Shown here: one piece after another, positions 5,783-6,150 of the stretch
How the letters are laid out: each line of letters opens with the position of its first letter
Position numbering within the stretch: position 1 is the first letter of the stretch
Assembly (NCBI GenBank): GCA_937859825.1
Contig: CALMAP010000065.1
Span: 1 to 6,150, forward strand
From: an uncultured Terriglobus sp.
GTDB taxonomy: Bacteria > Acidobacteriota > Terriglobia > Terriglobales > Acidobacteriaceae
Direction of reading: 5' to 3'
Length of the DNA: 6,150 nucleotides
Notes under the pieces: generated by a model
What the model was told of the DNA's origin: nothing
The model's database searches: none
What the model saw: the letters and a program-made list of their open reading frames with translations, nothing else
Program-made: the position numbers and the translations under genes

Positions 5783-6150
5783 ATGGCCGATAGCCGAATT
5801 GCAATTCTTGGTGCGGGCTTTGCCGGCATGGCAGCCGCCCAGGCTCTGAAGGACCTTGACTGTGTCGTGTATGAAGCGCGGTCGCATGCCGGGGGGCACT
5901 CTTCCTCGCACAACATCGGAAACGGCTTCATCTTCGATGAAGGACCCCATGTCTCATTCACCCCATACGATCGTGTGCGTGATTTCCTTTCACGCAGCGT
6001 GAATGACGCTTTTTTCGAGTACCCCACCTACGCGACGAACTACTATCAGGGCCACATCCTGAAACACCCGGTCCAGTGCAATCTATACGGTCTGCCCACG
6101 GACCTGATCACCCGCTGCATCGCCGACTTTGTGCGTGCGCAATATGAAGA
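5783..6150 (+). CDS. FAD-dependent oxidoreductase, UDP-galactopyranose-mutase/protoporphyrinogen-oxidase-like, 5' part only
   Basis: The first 122 codons are present with no stop before the window ends. The start is a classic dinucleotide-binding fold: RIAILGAGFAGMAAAQ with G10-x-G12-xx-G15, E31 at the end of the second strand for the FAD ribose, and A36-G37-G38-H39 after it. F51-D52-E53-G54-P55-H56 and G90-H91...K94-H95-P96-V97-Q98-C99-N100-L101 resemble the segments where UDP-galactopyranose mutase and related amine-oxidase-fold proteins contact FAD and substrate. Relatives of this sort are common in polysaccharide gene clusters, which fits the divergent glycosyltransferase 99 bp away. Without the C-terminal part I cannot decide between sugar mutase and oxidase or desaturase. 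The ATG at 5783 is preceded by only a weak AAGAG; an ATG at 5763 is out of frame. Confidence 0.82.
   Translation, partial: MADSRIAILGAGFAGMAAAQALKDLDCVVYEARSHAGGHSSSHNIGNGFIFDEGPHVSFTPYDRVRDFLSRSVNDAFFEYPTYATNYYQGHILKHPVQCNLYGLPTDLITRCIADFVRAQYE

Overview
The window looks like a chromosomal segment of a moderately GC-rich bacterium. My best guess is an Acidobacteriota member of the Terriglobia type. This is inferred from the gene style, the tiny Leu/Gly-rich membrane protein, the DUF4232-type secreted protein and the kind of hairpin-rich intergenic palindrome present. No marker gene here proves it.

Positions 1-1520 hold the end of an iron-sulfur cluster assembly locus read rightwards: the last 23 codons of the cysteine desulfurase iscS, an 85-residue membrane-anchored heptad-repeat protein, the scaffold iscU, and an A-type carrier (iscA/erpA type) with an unusual N-terminal extension. 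IscS would mobilise sulfur from cysteine, IscU would build the [2Fe-2S] cluster, and the A-type protein would carry iron or clusters to targets. A long stem-loop lies between iscU and iscA, and a terminator-like hairpin closes the locus.

Positions 1524-3323 hold a 52-residue hydrophobic protein on the minus strand, then the divergent replicative helicase gene dnaB. Directly after dnaB is a 145-bp, nearly symmetrical composite palindrome with three nested hairpins, probably a dispersed intergenic repeat.

Positions 3393-4398 hold two exported-protein genes. The first appears broken by a one-base deletion close to its 3' end; its expected C-terminus is readable in another frame. The second is a secreted DUF4232-like protein.

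Positions 4388-6150 look like the edge of a cell-surface polysaccharide region: a minus-strand GT-C (GT87/DUF2029-like) membrane glycosyltransferase of visibly lower GC, and a divergent FAD-dependent oxidoreductase of the UDP-galactopyranose-mutase/protoporphyrinogen-oxidase-like class that runs off the window.

I saw no tRNA, rRNA, CRISPR array, transposase or integrase. Most of the window is ordinary housekeeping and surface-biosynthesis content. The parts most worth a second look are the coiled-coil gene inside the isc locus, the composite palindrome after dnaB, the frameshifted exported protein, and the iscU-iscA stem-loop.
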